A stretch of DNA of 64,000 nt from Aeromicrobium erythreum (GTDB lineage: Bacteria > Actinomycetota > Actinomycetes > Propionibacteriales > Nocardioidaceae): positions 3,348,001 through 3,412,000 of the forward strand of contig NZ_CP011502.1 of assembly GCF_001509405.1 (NCBI RefSeq). Reading direction: 5' to 3'. Within the stretch, counting starts at the first letter, position 1, and each line of letters begins with the position of its first letter. The notes under the pieces were generated by a model, which saw only the letters and a program-made list of their open reading frames with translations, was not told where the DNA came from and searched no databases. Shown here one piece after another: positions 11,001-19,909 of this stretch. The position numbers were made by a program, and so were the translations under genes.

Positions 11001-14000
11001 CAACGCCACATCCACCTCGGCCAACGCCGACGCGAACACCTCCACCCCCAACAGACCCGACGCCATCCCCACCCACTGCGCCCCCTGACCCGGGAACACC
11101 ATCACCGGGCCCGTGACGCCGGCAGCCGGCCGGGACGGGTCGGTCGTCGCGACGTGCACGGACGGCAGACCCTCCGCCACCGCGCCCAGCCGCGTGACCG
11201 CGCTCGCGCGGTCGGCCGTGACGACGGCGCGGTGCGGCAGGCGCGCGCGGCCCGTCGCGAGGGTCCAGGCGGCGTCGGCCAGGTCGGGGGCGTCGTCGCC
11301 GGCGAGCCGGTCGACGGTGGCCTTGGCCAGGCGCGCGAGGGCCTGCGGCGTGCGCGCCGACAGCACCAGCGGCACCAGGTCGCCGCCGAGCCCGCCCGGG
11401 GCGGGTGCCGGCACCGGCTCGGACGCCGGGGCCTGCTCGACCACCACGTGCGCGTTCGTCCCACTGATCCCGAACGCCGAGACCCCCGCCCGACGCACCC
11501 CGTCAGGACCCACCGGCCACGCCCGCAACCCCTCAGCCAGCTCCACCTCACCAGCCGACCAGTCCACCAGCTCCGAACGAGACCCCACCACCACCGACGG
11601 ACCCACCACACCACGCGACAGACCCATCACCACCTTGATCAACCCCGCCACCCCCGCAGCAGCCTGAGCATGACCCACGTTCGACTTCACCGAACCCAAC
11701 AACACCGGCCCAGCACCACCACGACCACGCCCATACGTCGCCAACACCGCCGACGCCTCCACCGGATCACCCAACCGGGTCCCCGTCCCATGCGCCTCCA
11801 CCACACCCACGTCACCAGCACCCACACCAGCACGCGCCCACGCCTCACGAATCACCCGCTGCTGCGCCACCCCACTCGGCGCAGCCAACCCGTTGCTCGC
11901 ACCATCCTGATTCACCGCAGAACCAGCCACCACACCCCACACCCGACGACCCTCACGCCGCGCCACCGACAACCGCTGCACCGCCACGAACGCCGCACCC
12001 TCGCCGAGGCCGAACCCGTCAGCAGCCGACGAGAACGGCTTGCACCGACCATCCGCCGCCAACGCACCCTGACGCGAGAACTCCACGAACACCTCAGGAC
12101 CCGCCATCACCGACACACCACCAGCCACCGCCAGCTCACACTCACCCGAACGCAACGCCCCCACCGCCAGATGCAACGCCACCAACGACGACGAGCACGC
12201 CGTGTCCACCGTGATCGCCGGCCCCTCCAGACCCAGCACGTACGCCACCCGACCCGAGACCACGCTGGCGGTGGAGCCCGTCAGCCGGTAGCCCTCGAGG
12301 TCGACGTCCTGCTCCACGGCCCCCGTGCCGTAGCCCTGGTTCGAGTGGCCCACGAAGACGCCGGTGCGGCTGCCGCGCAGCGAGTCCGGCGCGATGCCGG
12401 CGTGCTCGAGCGTCTCCCAGACCGACTGCAGCGCGTGGCGCTGCTGCGGGTCCATCGCCAACGCCTCCCGCGGCGAGATGCCGAAGAACGCCGCGTCGAA
12501 GTCGCCCGCTCCGTCGATGAAGCTGCCTCGCGCCACGCCGCCGCGCGCCAGCTCGCCCACGCTCCAGCTGCGGTCGTCGGGGGCGTCCGTCGCGGTGGTC
12601 GCGCCGGCGGCCACGAGGTCCCACAGGGCCTGCGGTCCGTCGACCCCGCCGGGCAGCCGGCAGCCCATGCCGACGATGACGATCGGGTCGTCGTCGCGGT
12701 CGTCGTCACGGTCGTCAACGGGGCGGCGTCCCGCCTCGACCGCCTGCTCGGACAGCCCCGTCTCCTCGGCGAGGTGCGCCGTCAGCCGCCGCGTGGTCGG
12801 GTGGTCGAAGACGATGGTGGTGGGCAGGCGCAGCCCCAGGGCCGTGCCCAGCACGTTGCGCAGCTCCAGCGCCGACAGGGAGTCCACGCCCAGCCGCGAG
12901 AAGGGCTGGTCCACGTCGACCGCGTCCGACGACTCGTGCCCGAGCACGGTCGCCACCCGGTCCCGCACCAGCGCAGCCAGGGCGCCCACGTCCTGCGGGC
13001 GTCCGGGTCCCGCCGGCTCCGACCCGCGCACGGGGTGCGCGGGAGGCTCGGCCGCGTCCGACAGCTCGTCGAAGAGCCGGGTCGGACGCAGGGCCGTGTA
13101 GGCGGCGAGGAAGCGTCGCCACTGCACGTCCATCACGATCGGCGCGGGGTCGGCGCGGTCGAGCGCCGACACCAGCGACGCGGTGGCCGCGTCGGGGTCC
13201 ATCAGCAGCACCCCGTGGCGACGGAACCGCTCGGCCACGGGCCCCTCGGCCATGCCTCCGCCGGCCCACGTGCCCCACGACACCGACGTGGCCGGGAGGC
13301 CGGCGCGACGACGTTCGTGCGCGATCGCGTCGAGCACCGCGTTGCCCGGGGCGTAGCCGCCGAGCCCCGGTGCCCCGAACGCCGACGCGAACGAGGAGAA
13401 CAGGACGAAGTCGTCCAGGTCACCGGCACGCGTCAGCGCGTCGAGGTGGAGGGCACCCTGCACCTTCGCGCGGCTCGAGCGCTCGATCCGCTCCGCCGTC
13501 AGCTCGGTCACGACGGCGTCGTCGAGCGTGGCCGCCGCGTGGAAGACCGACGTCAGCGGCATGTCGTCGCCGATGTAGGACAGCACCGCCGCGAGGGCGT
13601 CACGATCGGTGACGTCGCAGGCGCGCAGGTCGACCTCGGCCCCGGCCTCCTCCAGGTCGCGCACCAGGGCCGCGGCATCGGGGGCCTGCGGGCCACGCCG
13701 GCTCAGCAGCACCAGGCGCCGGGCACCGCGACCGGCGAGCCAGCGTGCGACGTGCCGACCGACGCCACCGGTCGCACCGGTGACGAGGACCGTGCCCTGC
13801 GGGCGCCACTGCTGTGTCGCGGGTGCCGCGACCCGGACCCACCGCCGCGCCCAGGGGCCGGTGCCGCGCAGCGCAACTTGGTCCTCCCCGTCGTCGGTGG
13901 CGAGCACGGCCCCCAGCTGGGACACGACGTCGTCGCCCACGTCCGCCGGAAGGTCCACGAGACCGCCCCACACGGCGGGGTTCTCGAGCCCGACCACCCG

Positions 14001-17000
14001 GCCGAGACCCCAGAGGGCGCCGCCGCCCAGCGTGCGCACAGCCTCGTGCGGACCGGTGGCGACCGCACCGCTCGTGACGCACCACACCCGCGTCGTCGCA
14101 CCGGCGGCCACCACCGACTGCACCACGCCGAGCAGGTCCCGCACGGCGTCGGAGTCGAGCGGCGCCGACGTGTCCTCGGGCGCGTCGACGGCGAGCAGGC
14201 TCAGGACGCCAGCGACGTCGAGGCCCTGGTCGAGCCTTGTGGCCACGTCGTGCGCGGCGCCTCCCGGCGCGACGCAGAGGCGCTCCACCTGGGCTCCGCG
14301 GCGCGACAGCTCCTGCTCGACGCCGGCCAGCAGCCCGGCGTCGTGGTCGGGGCGGTGGAGCACCCACCAGGTGCCGGTCAGGCGCGCGCCGGGGTCGGCG
14401 GCGACGGGGCGCCAGCTGATCCGGTACGCCCGCGGGTCGGGCTCGCCGCCGACGGAGACCCGCCGGTCCGGCGGCGACCACCAGATCCGGCGCCGCTCGA
14501 ACGGGTAGGTGGGCAGCTCGACGGGGGTCGCGCCGGAGCCGCGGAAGGTCTCCTGCCAGTCGACGGGGACGCCGCCGACGAACGCCCGTGCGAGCGACGC
14601 GGCCAGCTCGTCCGGACCGCCGCTCGCACGGCGCAGCGTGCCGACGGTGACGACGTCGACGCCGACCGCCTCGGCGGTCTGCTCCACCGGCGCCAGGAGG
14701 ATCGGGTGCGCGCTGACCTCGACGAAGGCCGTCCGGCCGCTCTCGACGAGCGTCTCGACGGCGTCGGAGAAGCGCACGGTGCTGCGCAGGTTGTCGAACC
14801 AGTACTGCGGGCCCAGCTCGCCCGGACCCACCCACCGACCGGTGACGGTGGACAGCATGGGGACCGCACCGGGCAGCGGGCGCGGTGCCGGGGACAGTCC
14901 CTCGAGGACCGCCCTCTCGACGTCGTCCACGTGCCGCGAGTGCGAGGCGTAGTCGACGGGGAGCCGCGTCGCACGGACGCCGTCGGCCGCGCACTCCGCG
15001 ACCAGCCGCTCCAGGGCGTCGGCGTCGCCCGCGACGACCACGGACGTCGGGCTGTTCACCGAGGCGACGTCGAGCCCGTCGCCGATCCGCTCACGAACCT
15101 GCTCCACCGGAGCCGCGACCGAGACCATCGCACCCCGGCGCGTCATCCCCGCGATCGCCACGCTGCGCCGCGCGACGATGCGGGCGGCGTCCTCCAGGGT
15201 GAGCAGGCCGGCCACGCAGGCCGCCGCGATCTCGCCCTGCGAGTGACCCACGACGGCGGACGGCTCCACGCCCTGGGCACGCCAGGTGGCCGCCAGCGAC
15301 ACCATGACGGCGAACATCACCGGCTGCACGTGGTCGACCCGCTCCGTGCTCAGGGCGCCACCCGGCGTCGCCCGCGCCGCCTCCTCGCGCAGGAACGCGA
15401 CGACGTCGAGGTCGAGGTGCGGCCGGAGCGCGCGGGCGCACTCACGCATCGTGCGGGCGAAGACGGGCGAGGAGTCGAGCAGCTCGACGGCCATGCCGGC
15501 CCACTGCCAGCCCTGGCCGGGGAACACGAACACCGGGCGCAGCGGTGCCTCGACGACACCGCGTGCCGCCTGCGACGTGCCGTCGGCCACCCTCCTCAGC
15601 TCGGCAACCGCGTCGTCGCGCGACGGCACCAGCCCGACCCGGTGCCCGAGGGGTGAGCGTCCGGTCGCGAGCGCGTGGGCGACGTCGAGCGGGTCGAGGT
15701 CGGGGCGCGCCTCCAGGTGGTCGGCGAGCCGCGCCGCCTGGGTCGCGACGGCCGACTCCGAGGCACCCGACAGCACCCAGGGGACGACGGGGGTGGTTGG
15801 CGGAGCCGGGGCGGCGGCGGTGTCTGGCGCCTCCTCCAGCACGGCGTGGACGTTGGTGCCGCTGATGCCGAACGACGAGACCCCCGCCCGGCGGGGGCGT
15901 TCGCCGCGGTGCCACGGCGTCGGCTCCTGCACCAGCTCGAGCGTGCCGTCGGACCAGTCGATCTCCGTCGACGGCTCGGCCGCGTGCAGCGTCGGCGGCA
16001 CCAGCTCGTGCCGCAGGGCCAGCACGAGCTTCATCAGTCCCACCACGCCCGCGGCCGCCTGCGTGTGGCCGACGTTCGACTTCACCGATCCGAGGAGCAG
16101 CGGTCGCTCGCGATCCTCCCCGTACGCGTCGCGCAGGGCGGAGGCCTCGATCGGGTCGCCCAGCCGCGTGCCGGTGCCGTGCGCCTCGACGAGGTCCACG
16201 TCGGCGGCCGACAGCCCGGCGTCGACGAGCGCGTCGTGCACCACCCTGACCTGCGCACGGCCGTTCGGGGCCGACAGCCCGTTGCTCGCACCGTCAGAGT
16301 TCATGGCACTGCCGCGCACCACCGCGAGCACGGGGTGGCCGTGGCGCCGGGCGTCGCTCAACCGCTCGAGCACCACCATGCCGGCACCCTCGGCCATGCC
16401 GAAGCCGTCCGCGTCCGCGGAGAACGCCTTCGAGCGACCGTCGGCAGCGAGCGAGCCCATCCGGCTGAAGTCGACGAGCATGCCCGGCGTCGGCATGATC
16501 GTGGCCCCTCCGACAAGGGCCAGCGGGGTCTCGCCGCGCCGCAGCGAGGCGCACGCGAGATGCAGGGCGGCGAGGGAGGACGAGCAGGCCGTGTCGACCG
16601 TCAGCGCGGGCCCCTCGAGACCGAGCGTGTAGGCGATGCGCCCCGACGCCACGCTGGAGGTGGTGCCGGTCATCAGGTAGCCCTCGACCCCGGCGCCGCC
16701 TTCGGCGAGCCGCGGTCCGTACTCCTGCGGGATCAACCCGACGAACACGCCGGTCCGCGTCCGACGCAACGAGTACGGCGCGATCCCCGCCCGCTCGAGC
16801 GCCTCCCAGGACAGCTCCAGCAGCACGCGCTGCTGCGGGTCCATGGCCAGCGCCTCCCGGGGAGAGAGCCCGAAGAACGCGGGGTCGAAGTCGGCCACGG
16901 CGCGCAGGAAGCCCCCGGCGCGCTGGACCGTCGTCCCGGACCGGGAGGTGTCCTGGTGCAGCAGCGCGTCAACGTCCCAGTCGCGGTCCGCGGGGAGCCC

Positions 17001-18773
17001 GTCGACGAGGTCGCGGCCCTCGGACAGGATCGACCAGAAGCGCTCGGGGGTGTCGACGTCGCCCGGCAGCCGGCAGGCCATCGAGACGATGGCGATCGGC
17101 TCGTCGTCCACGCGCGCCACCGGGGGCGCCGGTCGGGCCGGTCGCCGGTCGGACCCACCGGTCAAGGCCTCGGCGAGCGCCTGCGGGGTGGGGAAGTCGT
17201 AGAACGACGTGATCGGGACCGCACGCCCCAGCTCCTCCTGCAGCTGGGTGCGCAGCTGCGCGACGAGCACCGAGTCGAGGCCCATGTCGAGGAAGGTCTC
17301 GTCCGCACGGACCTCGCGGCCGCTCACCGTCGCGGCATGTGCGCGGACCGCCGCCACGAACTCCGCCACCGACGGGGCGGCCTCTTGACCGGCCGGACCA
17401 GCACCGGCGGGCGACAGCGGTCCGACGGGGACGGCTACCGGGAGACCGGCGGGCTCCACGCCGAGGTAGGCCGCCGACCAATCGACGTCGGTCCCGGCGA
17501 CCCAGACCTGCGCGAGCGACTGTAGGAACGTCGCCCACCCGCCGACGTCGCGGCGCAGCGTCGAGACGACCTGGGCCTCGACGCCCTCGCCCTCGATCGT
17601 CTGCCGGGTCACCGCGGTGAGCACCGGATGCGGGCTGACCTCGACGAAGGTCCGCACGCCGTCCGCGAGCGCGACGGCGACGGCTTGGTCGTACCGCACG
17701 GGCTCGCGGAAGCACCGGGCCCAGTGCGCGCCCACGAGGTCCGGTCCGTCCACGTGCCCCGCCGCCACGCTGGAGACGAACGGCAGGGCCAGCGACGCCG
17801 GAGCCAGTCCGTCGAACGCGCCCGCGAGGTCCGCAGCCACGGCGTCGACCTGACGGGAGTGGGCCGCCATCTCGACCGCGATCACCTGGGCTCGGACGCC
17901 CTCGGCCTGCAGCTCGGCGACGCGACGTCGGACGGCGTCGGGGGCGCCAGCGAGCAGCACCGAGCCCGGGCCGTTGACCCCGGCGAGCTCGACATCGGGG
18001 TCCTGCCACCGCTCGAGCAGCGCGAGTACCTCGTCGAGACTGAGCCCGACGGACGCCATGTCCCCGACGCCCACCAGCGGCATCATCGCGCGGCTCCACC
18101 GGGACGCTCCCCTGGCACCGTCGTCGTGCGAGAAGGCGCCCGCGACACGCGCCGCCGCGAGCTCGCCGATGCTGTGCCCGACGACGACGTCCGCGCGGAC
18201 GCCGTGAGCCTGCCACAACGCTGCGAGCGACGTCTGCACCGCGTAGAGCGCGGGCTGCACGACCTCGACCGCACGCAGGGCGGCCTCCGAGTGCAGCGCA
18301 TCCTCCGACCATCCCGGGAGCTCCTCCCCCAGGACCGCGAGGCAGCGGGTCATGGCTTCGTCGAAGATGGACGACTCCTCGCGGAGGCGCGCACCCATGC
18401 CGGGCCACTGCGCGCCTTGGCCAGGGAACACGAAGGCGGTCATGCCCGGATCGCGTCGCGGCGCTCCCTCGACGAGGCGTGCGTGCGGACGCCCGGCGAC
18501 GACGGCGTCGAGGACCTCGACCAGGTCCGACGCCGAGGCGGCGTCGTCGAGGACGACGACGGACCGGTGGCCGTCGGTCCTCGACGTGGCGGCGTCGGCG
18601 GCGAGAGCCGACCCGAGGGCGCGGACGTCGTGCACCCGGCCAGCGACGACCTCCTGCCGCAAGGCCTGCGCGAGCGCGCGCACCGCGTCACGGTCGGCAC
18701 CACCGAGCGGCAGGGCCGCCGCATGCTCCCCGACGTCGTTGGGTGCGTGGTGATCGGCGGCGTGACGGTCCAC
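8049..18773 (-). CDS. eryAI: Modular type I polyketide synthase, DEBS1-like (loading module, modules 1 and 2)
   Basis: First protein of the macrolide assembly line: loads a propionyl-type starter and performs two extensions. The start chosen is GTG at 18773, preceded six bases away by GAGGAG, giving 3,574 aa, close to DEBS1. The open frame runs back to 18965 but that would overlap eryBIV. Approximate residues: loading AT 110-420 (GHSIGE, Ser near 201); loading ACP Ser near 501; KS1 555-980 (Cys near 730); AT1 1080-1390 (Ser near 1178, YASH near 1276); KR1 1660-1840 with intact TGATGGVG and an LDD motif (B-type) and catalytic Tyr near 1806; ACP1 Ser near 1963; KS2 2035-2460 (Cys near 2192); AT2 2555-2860 (GHSQGE, YASH); KR2 3120-3300 without LDD and with Trp before the catalytic Tyr (A-type); ACP2 near 3435; acidic C-terminal docking tail 3500-3574. 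No thioesterase. Two stretches in KS2 and AT2 use markedly G/T-rich codons. Confidence 0.95.
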   Translation of the reverse strand: MDRHAADHHAPNDVGEHAAALPLGGADRDAVRALAQALRQEVVAGRVHDVRALGSALAADAATSRTDGHRSVVVLDDAASASDLVEVLDAVVAGRPHARLVEGAPRRDPGMTAFVFPGQGAQWPGMGARLREESSIFDEAMTRCLAVLGEELPGWSEDALHSEAALRAVEVVQPALYAVQTSLAALWQAHGVRADVVVGHSIGELAAARVAGAFSHDDGARGASRWSRAMMPLVGVGDMASVGLSLDEVLALLERWQDPDVELAGVNGPGSVLLAGAPDAVRRRVAELQAEGVRAQVIAVEMAAHSRQVDAVAADLAGAFDGLAPASLALPFVSSVAAGHVDGPDLVGAHWARCFREPVRYDQAVAVALADGVRTFVEVSPHPVLTAVTRQTIEGEGVEAQVVSTLRRDVGGWATFLQSLAQVWVAGTDVDWSAAYLGVEPAGLPVAVPVGPLSPAGAGPAGQEAAPSVAEFVAAVRAHAATVSGREVRADETFLDMGLDSVLVAQLRTQLQEELGRAVPITSFYDFPTPQALAEALTGGSDRRPARPAPPVARVDDEPIAIVSMACRLPGDVDTPERFWSILSEGRDLVDGLPADRDWDVDALLHQDTSRSGTTVQRAGGFLRAVADFDPAFFGLSPREALAMDPQQRVLLELSWEALERAGIAPYSLRRTRTGVFVGLIPQEYGPRLAEGGAGVEGYLMTGTTSSVASGRIAYTLGLEGPALTVDTACSSSLAALHLACASLRRGETPLALVGGATIMPTPGMLVDFSRMGSLAADGRSKAFSADADGFGMAEGAGMVVLERLSDARRHGHPVLAVVRGSAMNSDGASNGLSAPNGRAQVRVVHDALVDAGLSAADVDLVEAHGTGTRLGDPIEASALRDAYGEDRERPLLLGSVKSNVGHTQAAAGVVGLMKLVLALRHELVPPTLHAAEPSTEIDWSDGTLELVQEPTPWHRGERPRRAGVSSFGISGTNVHAVLEEAPDTAAAPAPPTTPVVPWVLSGASESAVATQAARLADHLEARPDLDPLDVAHALATGRSPLGHRVGLVPSRDDAVAELRRVADGTSQAARGVVEAPLRPVFVFPGQGWQWAGMAVELLDSSPVFARTMRECARALRPHLDLDVVAFLREEAARATPGGALSTERVDHVQPVMFAVMVSLAATWRAQGVEPSAVVGHSQGEIAAACVAGLLTLEDAARIVARRSVAIAGMTRRGAMVSVAAPVEQVRERIGDGLDVASVNSPTSVVVAGDADALERLVAECAADGVRATRLPVDYASHSRHVDDVERAVLEGLSPAPRPLPGAVPMLSTVTGRWVGPGELGPQYWFDNLRSTVRFSDAVETLVESGRTAFVEVSAHPILLAPVEQTAEAVGVDVVTVGTLRRASGGPDELAASLARAFVGGVPVDWQETFRGSGATPVELPTYPFERRRIWWSPPDRRVSVGGEPDPRAYRISWRPVAADPGARLTGTWWVLHRPDHDAGLLAGVEQELSRRGAQVERLCVAPGGAAHDVATRLDQGLDVAGVLSLLAVDAPEDTSAPLDSDAVRDLLGVVQSVVAAGATTRVWCVTSGAVATGPHEAVRTLGGGALWGLGRVVGLENPAVWGGLVDLPADVGDDVVSQLGAVLATDDGEDQVALRGTGPWARRWVRVAAPATQQWRPQGTVLVTGATGGVGRHVARWLAGRGARRLVLLSRRGPQAPDAAALVRDLEEAGAEVDLRACDVTDRDALAAVLSYIGDDMPLTSVFHAAATLDDAVVTELTAERIERSSRAKVQGALHLDALTRAGDLDDFVLFSSFASAFGAPGLGGYAPGNAVLDAIAHERRRAGLPATSVSWGTWAGGGMAEGPVAERFRRHGVLLMDPDAATASLVSALDRADPAPIVMDVQWRRFLAAYTALRPTRLFDELSDAAEPPAHPVRGSEPAGPGRPQDVGALAALVRDRVATVLGHESSDAVDVDQPFSRLGVDSLSALELRNVLGTALGLRLPTTIVFDHPTTRRLTAHLAEETGLSEQAVEAGRRPVDDRDDDRDDDPIVIVGMGCRLPGGVDGPQALWDLVAAGATTATDAPDDRSWSVGELARGGVARGSFIDGAGDFDAAFFGISPREALAMDPQQRHALQSVWETLEHAGIAPDSLRGSRTGVFVGHSNQGYGTGAVEQDVDLEGYRLTGSTASVVSGRVAYVLGLEGPAITVDTACSSSLVALHLAVGALRSGECELAVAGGVSVMAGPEVFVEFSRQGALAADGRCKPFSSAADGFGLGEGAAFVAVQRLSVARREGRRVWGVVAGSAVNQDGASNGLAAPSGVAQQRVIREAWARAGVGAGDVGVVEAHGTGTRLGDPVEASAVLATYGRGRGGAGPVLLGSVKSNVGHAQAAAGVAGLIKVVMGLSRGVVGPSVVVGSRSELVDWSAGEVELAEGLRAWPVGPDGVRRAGVSAFGISGTNAHVVVEQAPASEPVPAPAPGGLGGDLVPLVLSARTPQALARLAKATVDRLAGDDAPDLADAAWTLATGRARLPHRAVVTADRASAVTRLGAVAEGLPSVHVATTDPSRPAAGVTGPVMVFPGQGAQWVGMASGLLGVEVFASALAEVDVALGEVLGFSVREVLEGREGAPSLDRVEVVQPALFAVMVSLARWWESVGVRPAAVVGHSQGEIAAAVVAGVLSVADGARVVARRALALRALSGGGAMASVALPVERVRAWVEQVGGLEVAAVNAPAQVVVAGDVAAVEALVEQGRREGVRVRRLAVDYASHSVHVERVREALVGELGVVQGRAGRVPVFSSLRGARVEGPELDGAYWYENLRGTVRFDAAVRAAMDEGHEVFLEVSPHPVLAAAVQETAAETGVDVAVLDTLERDVEEVGRLVRAAGAAFAAGLDVDWRALLAPAQVVPLATYPFEQRRYWLTPRRAQVQDPLAGWFLTETWTSVTPRPEQQVPEQRTPQQPVPGRWWVVVPDDGPPPPWAGPLGDALRADGADARVVAPAELGHELRPGDGVLSLLAVDSGDASATLALLARLQDHRGPVWVATTSAVVVSDDDAARVRPDQASVRALAQVAGLERGAAWTGLVDLPAASASEAPPALDVDAVVSALRGAEDQVAVRDGRVRARRLVPHEVAASGPYVPPTGTVVVTGGTSGLGAVTARWLIGRGARSLALLSRRGPGTPGVEQLVAELRDAGAEVTVQACDVTDRASLRAALSVHDDVTGVVHAAGLPQHQALADMDEASLRRVLDVKATGAALLDELVPDAGLFLLFSSGAAVWGSNGQAAYAAGNAALDALARRRHAAGRAATSVAWGLWETGGMTQDQAAVDYLRDRGVTPMASEAALSALERVLAVGVPNAVVAHIDWPTFAAAYCAARPRPLLDLLRGGTPTEGAQHEPEPAEETGAEAAPGLGDELAGLPAVERRARLLRLVRVHAAAVLGHDDPATIRPRDSFKDLGFDSLAALRLRDGLQKASGLTLSSTLVYDHADATEVAAYLDTRLDVDVPAAPSGTQGDGLDRLEQELVALDDAGRAAAVDRLLAVVARLRTTPAEPGPDEVADLAPDEVEDDVEVDDDLLDADLDELVAALGRELGDDGGT

Positions 18774-18963
18774 GACTGACTCCTCGACTTCAAGCTTCCC
18801 CCGGGCTCGGCACGACCGCCCGTGCTCGGCCAGCAAACCAGAACGGGCGCGGCTGGACAAACTGAAGTGGCACTTTGTTCCAGGCCGGCGGATCGCCGTA
18901 CCGGTCCGACGACAACTCCGGTACGATCCTCTCGTTTGCGGCTGCGCAGCAGAGGGGGCAGGC
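18774..18963. promoter_or_regulatory. Divergent promoter region between eryAI and eryBIV
   Basis: The 190 bp between the divergent start codons must contain the promoters for the PKS genes and for the sugar genes. An inverted repeat with 8-base arms (CGTACCGG at 18897-18904 and CCGGTACG at 18918-18925) has 13 bases between the arms; allowing one bulged base the arms extend to GATCG...CGATC. A -10-like TACGAT (18922-18927) for eryBIV overlaps the right arm. No cluster-situated regulator is visible in the window, so the binding protein, if any, is unknown. Promoter positions are inference from sequence only. Confidence 0.55.
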
Positions 18964-19908
18964 ATGTCGGAGGACGCCGGGCAGGCGCCCGTGGTCGCCC
19001 TGCTCGGGGCGTCGGGCTACGTCGGCGGCGCCCTGCTCCCCGAGCTGGTCCCGCGCGCCTCGCAGGTCCTCGCCGTGTCGCGGTCAGGAGTACCAGCGAC
19101 CGAGCGTGTGACCGACCGCCGACTCGACCTGGCGACACCGGGGACGATCGGCACGGTCGTCGCCGAAGCCTCCGTGATCGTGCACGCCGCCGCCTACGGC
19201 ACCCTGGGCTCCACGTGGCGAGACGCCGAGGACCCGGCCTCGGATCGCGTCAACGTCGACCTCGTGCGGGAGCTGGTGGACGCTGCGAGCCGCCGGCGGG
19301 AGCCACCCCTCCTGCTCTTCCTCAGCTCGGCGCAGGCCGCCGCCGGTCCCGTCAGCCGATACGCCGAGCAGAAGATCGAGGCGGAACGCCTCGTGCAGCA
19401 GGCCGGCGAGGAGCGGGTCCTCCGCCCGCTGATCCTGCGACTGCCCACCGTGTACGGAGTGGCTCGACCGACGGGGCAGACCGGCCGGGGCATCGTGGCG
19501 GCGATGGCGCATCGCGCCCTCGAGGGCGGCGAGCTGACCCTCTGGAACGACGGCACCGTGCGCCGAGACCTGCTGCACGTCCACGACACGGCACGGGCCG
19601 TCACGGCCGCGTTCGACCACGGCGCCGCCGTCGCCGGCCAGGTCTGGCAGCTGTCCGCCGGGCGCACCGAGTCGCTGCTCGACGTCTTCACGACCGTGGC
19701 CCGCGCGGTCGCCGTCGCCACGGGGCGACCGCCCGTGCCCGTCACGAGCGTCGCCCCGCCGGACCACGCCGCCGAGAACGACTCCCGCAGCGACGACGTC
19801 GGGGACGGCCGGTTCTCCGAGGCCACCGGCTGGATCCCGCAGGTCGCCTTCGGCGACGGCGTCCGCGAGGTCGCCGAGACCCTGCACGAGAAGGCAGCGA
19901 GCCACTGA
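18964..19908 (+). CDS. eryBIV: dTDP-4-keto-6-deoxy-L-hexose 4-reductase (mycarose pathway)
   Basis: Extended short-chain dehydrogenase of 314 aa that reduces the C4 ketone of the dTDP-deoxysugar that becomes L-mycarose. The N-terminal NAD(P)-binding motif reads LLGASGYVGGALL (residues about 13-25), the Ser of LFLSSAQA and the YxxxK motif (SRYAEQKIEAER) give the catalytic residues, and LRLPTVYG, GQTGRG, RRDLLHVHD and the late ENDSRSDD segment are all shared with EryBIV/TylCIV as I know them. The ATG follows AGAGGGGG. The next gene starts 2 bp after the stop, so eryBIV-eryBV-eryCVI are probably one transcript, divergent from eryAI exactly as in S. erythraea. General NAD-epimerase assignment is certain; the mycarose 4-ketoreductase role rests on similarity and context. 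Confidence 0.9.
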   Translation: MSEDAGQAPVVALLGASGYVGGALLPELVPRASQVLAVSRSGVPATERVTDRRLDLATPGTIGTVVAEASVIVHAAAYGTLGSTWRDAEDPASDRVNVDLVRELVDAASRRREPPLLLFLSSAQAAAGPVSRYAEQKIEAERLVQQAGEERVLRPLILRLPTVYGVARPTGQTGRGIVAAMAHRALEGGELTLWNDGTVRRDLLHVHDTARAVTAAFDHGAAVAGQVWQLSAGRTESLLDVFTTVARAVAVATGRPPVPVTSVAPPDHAAENDSRSDDVGDGRFSEATGWIPQVAFGDGVREVAETLHEKAASH

Positions 19909-19909
19909 C

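Noticed and set aside
8940-15656. A 2,238-codon open frame on the plus strand
   Set aside because: Shadow of eryAI caused by GC3 bias; no recognisable domain and antisense to intact PKS modules.
18774-18965. N-terminal extension of eryAI to 18965
   Set aside because: It would overlap eryBIV, has a composition unlike PKS N-termini (Arg/Cys-rich) and lacks a ribosome site, whereas GTG at 18773 has one.
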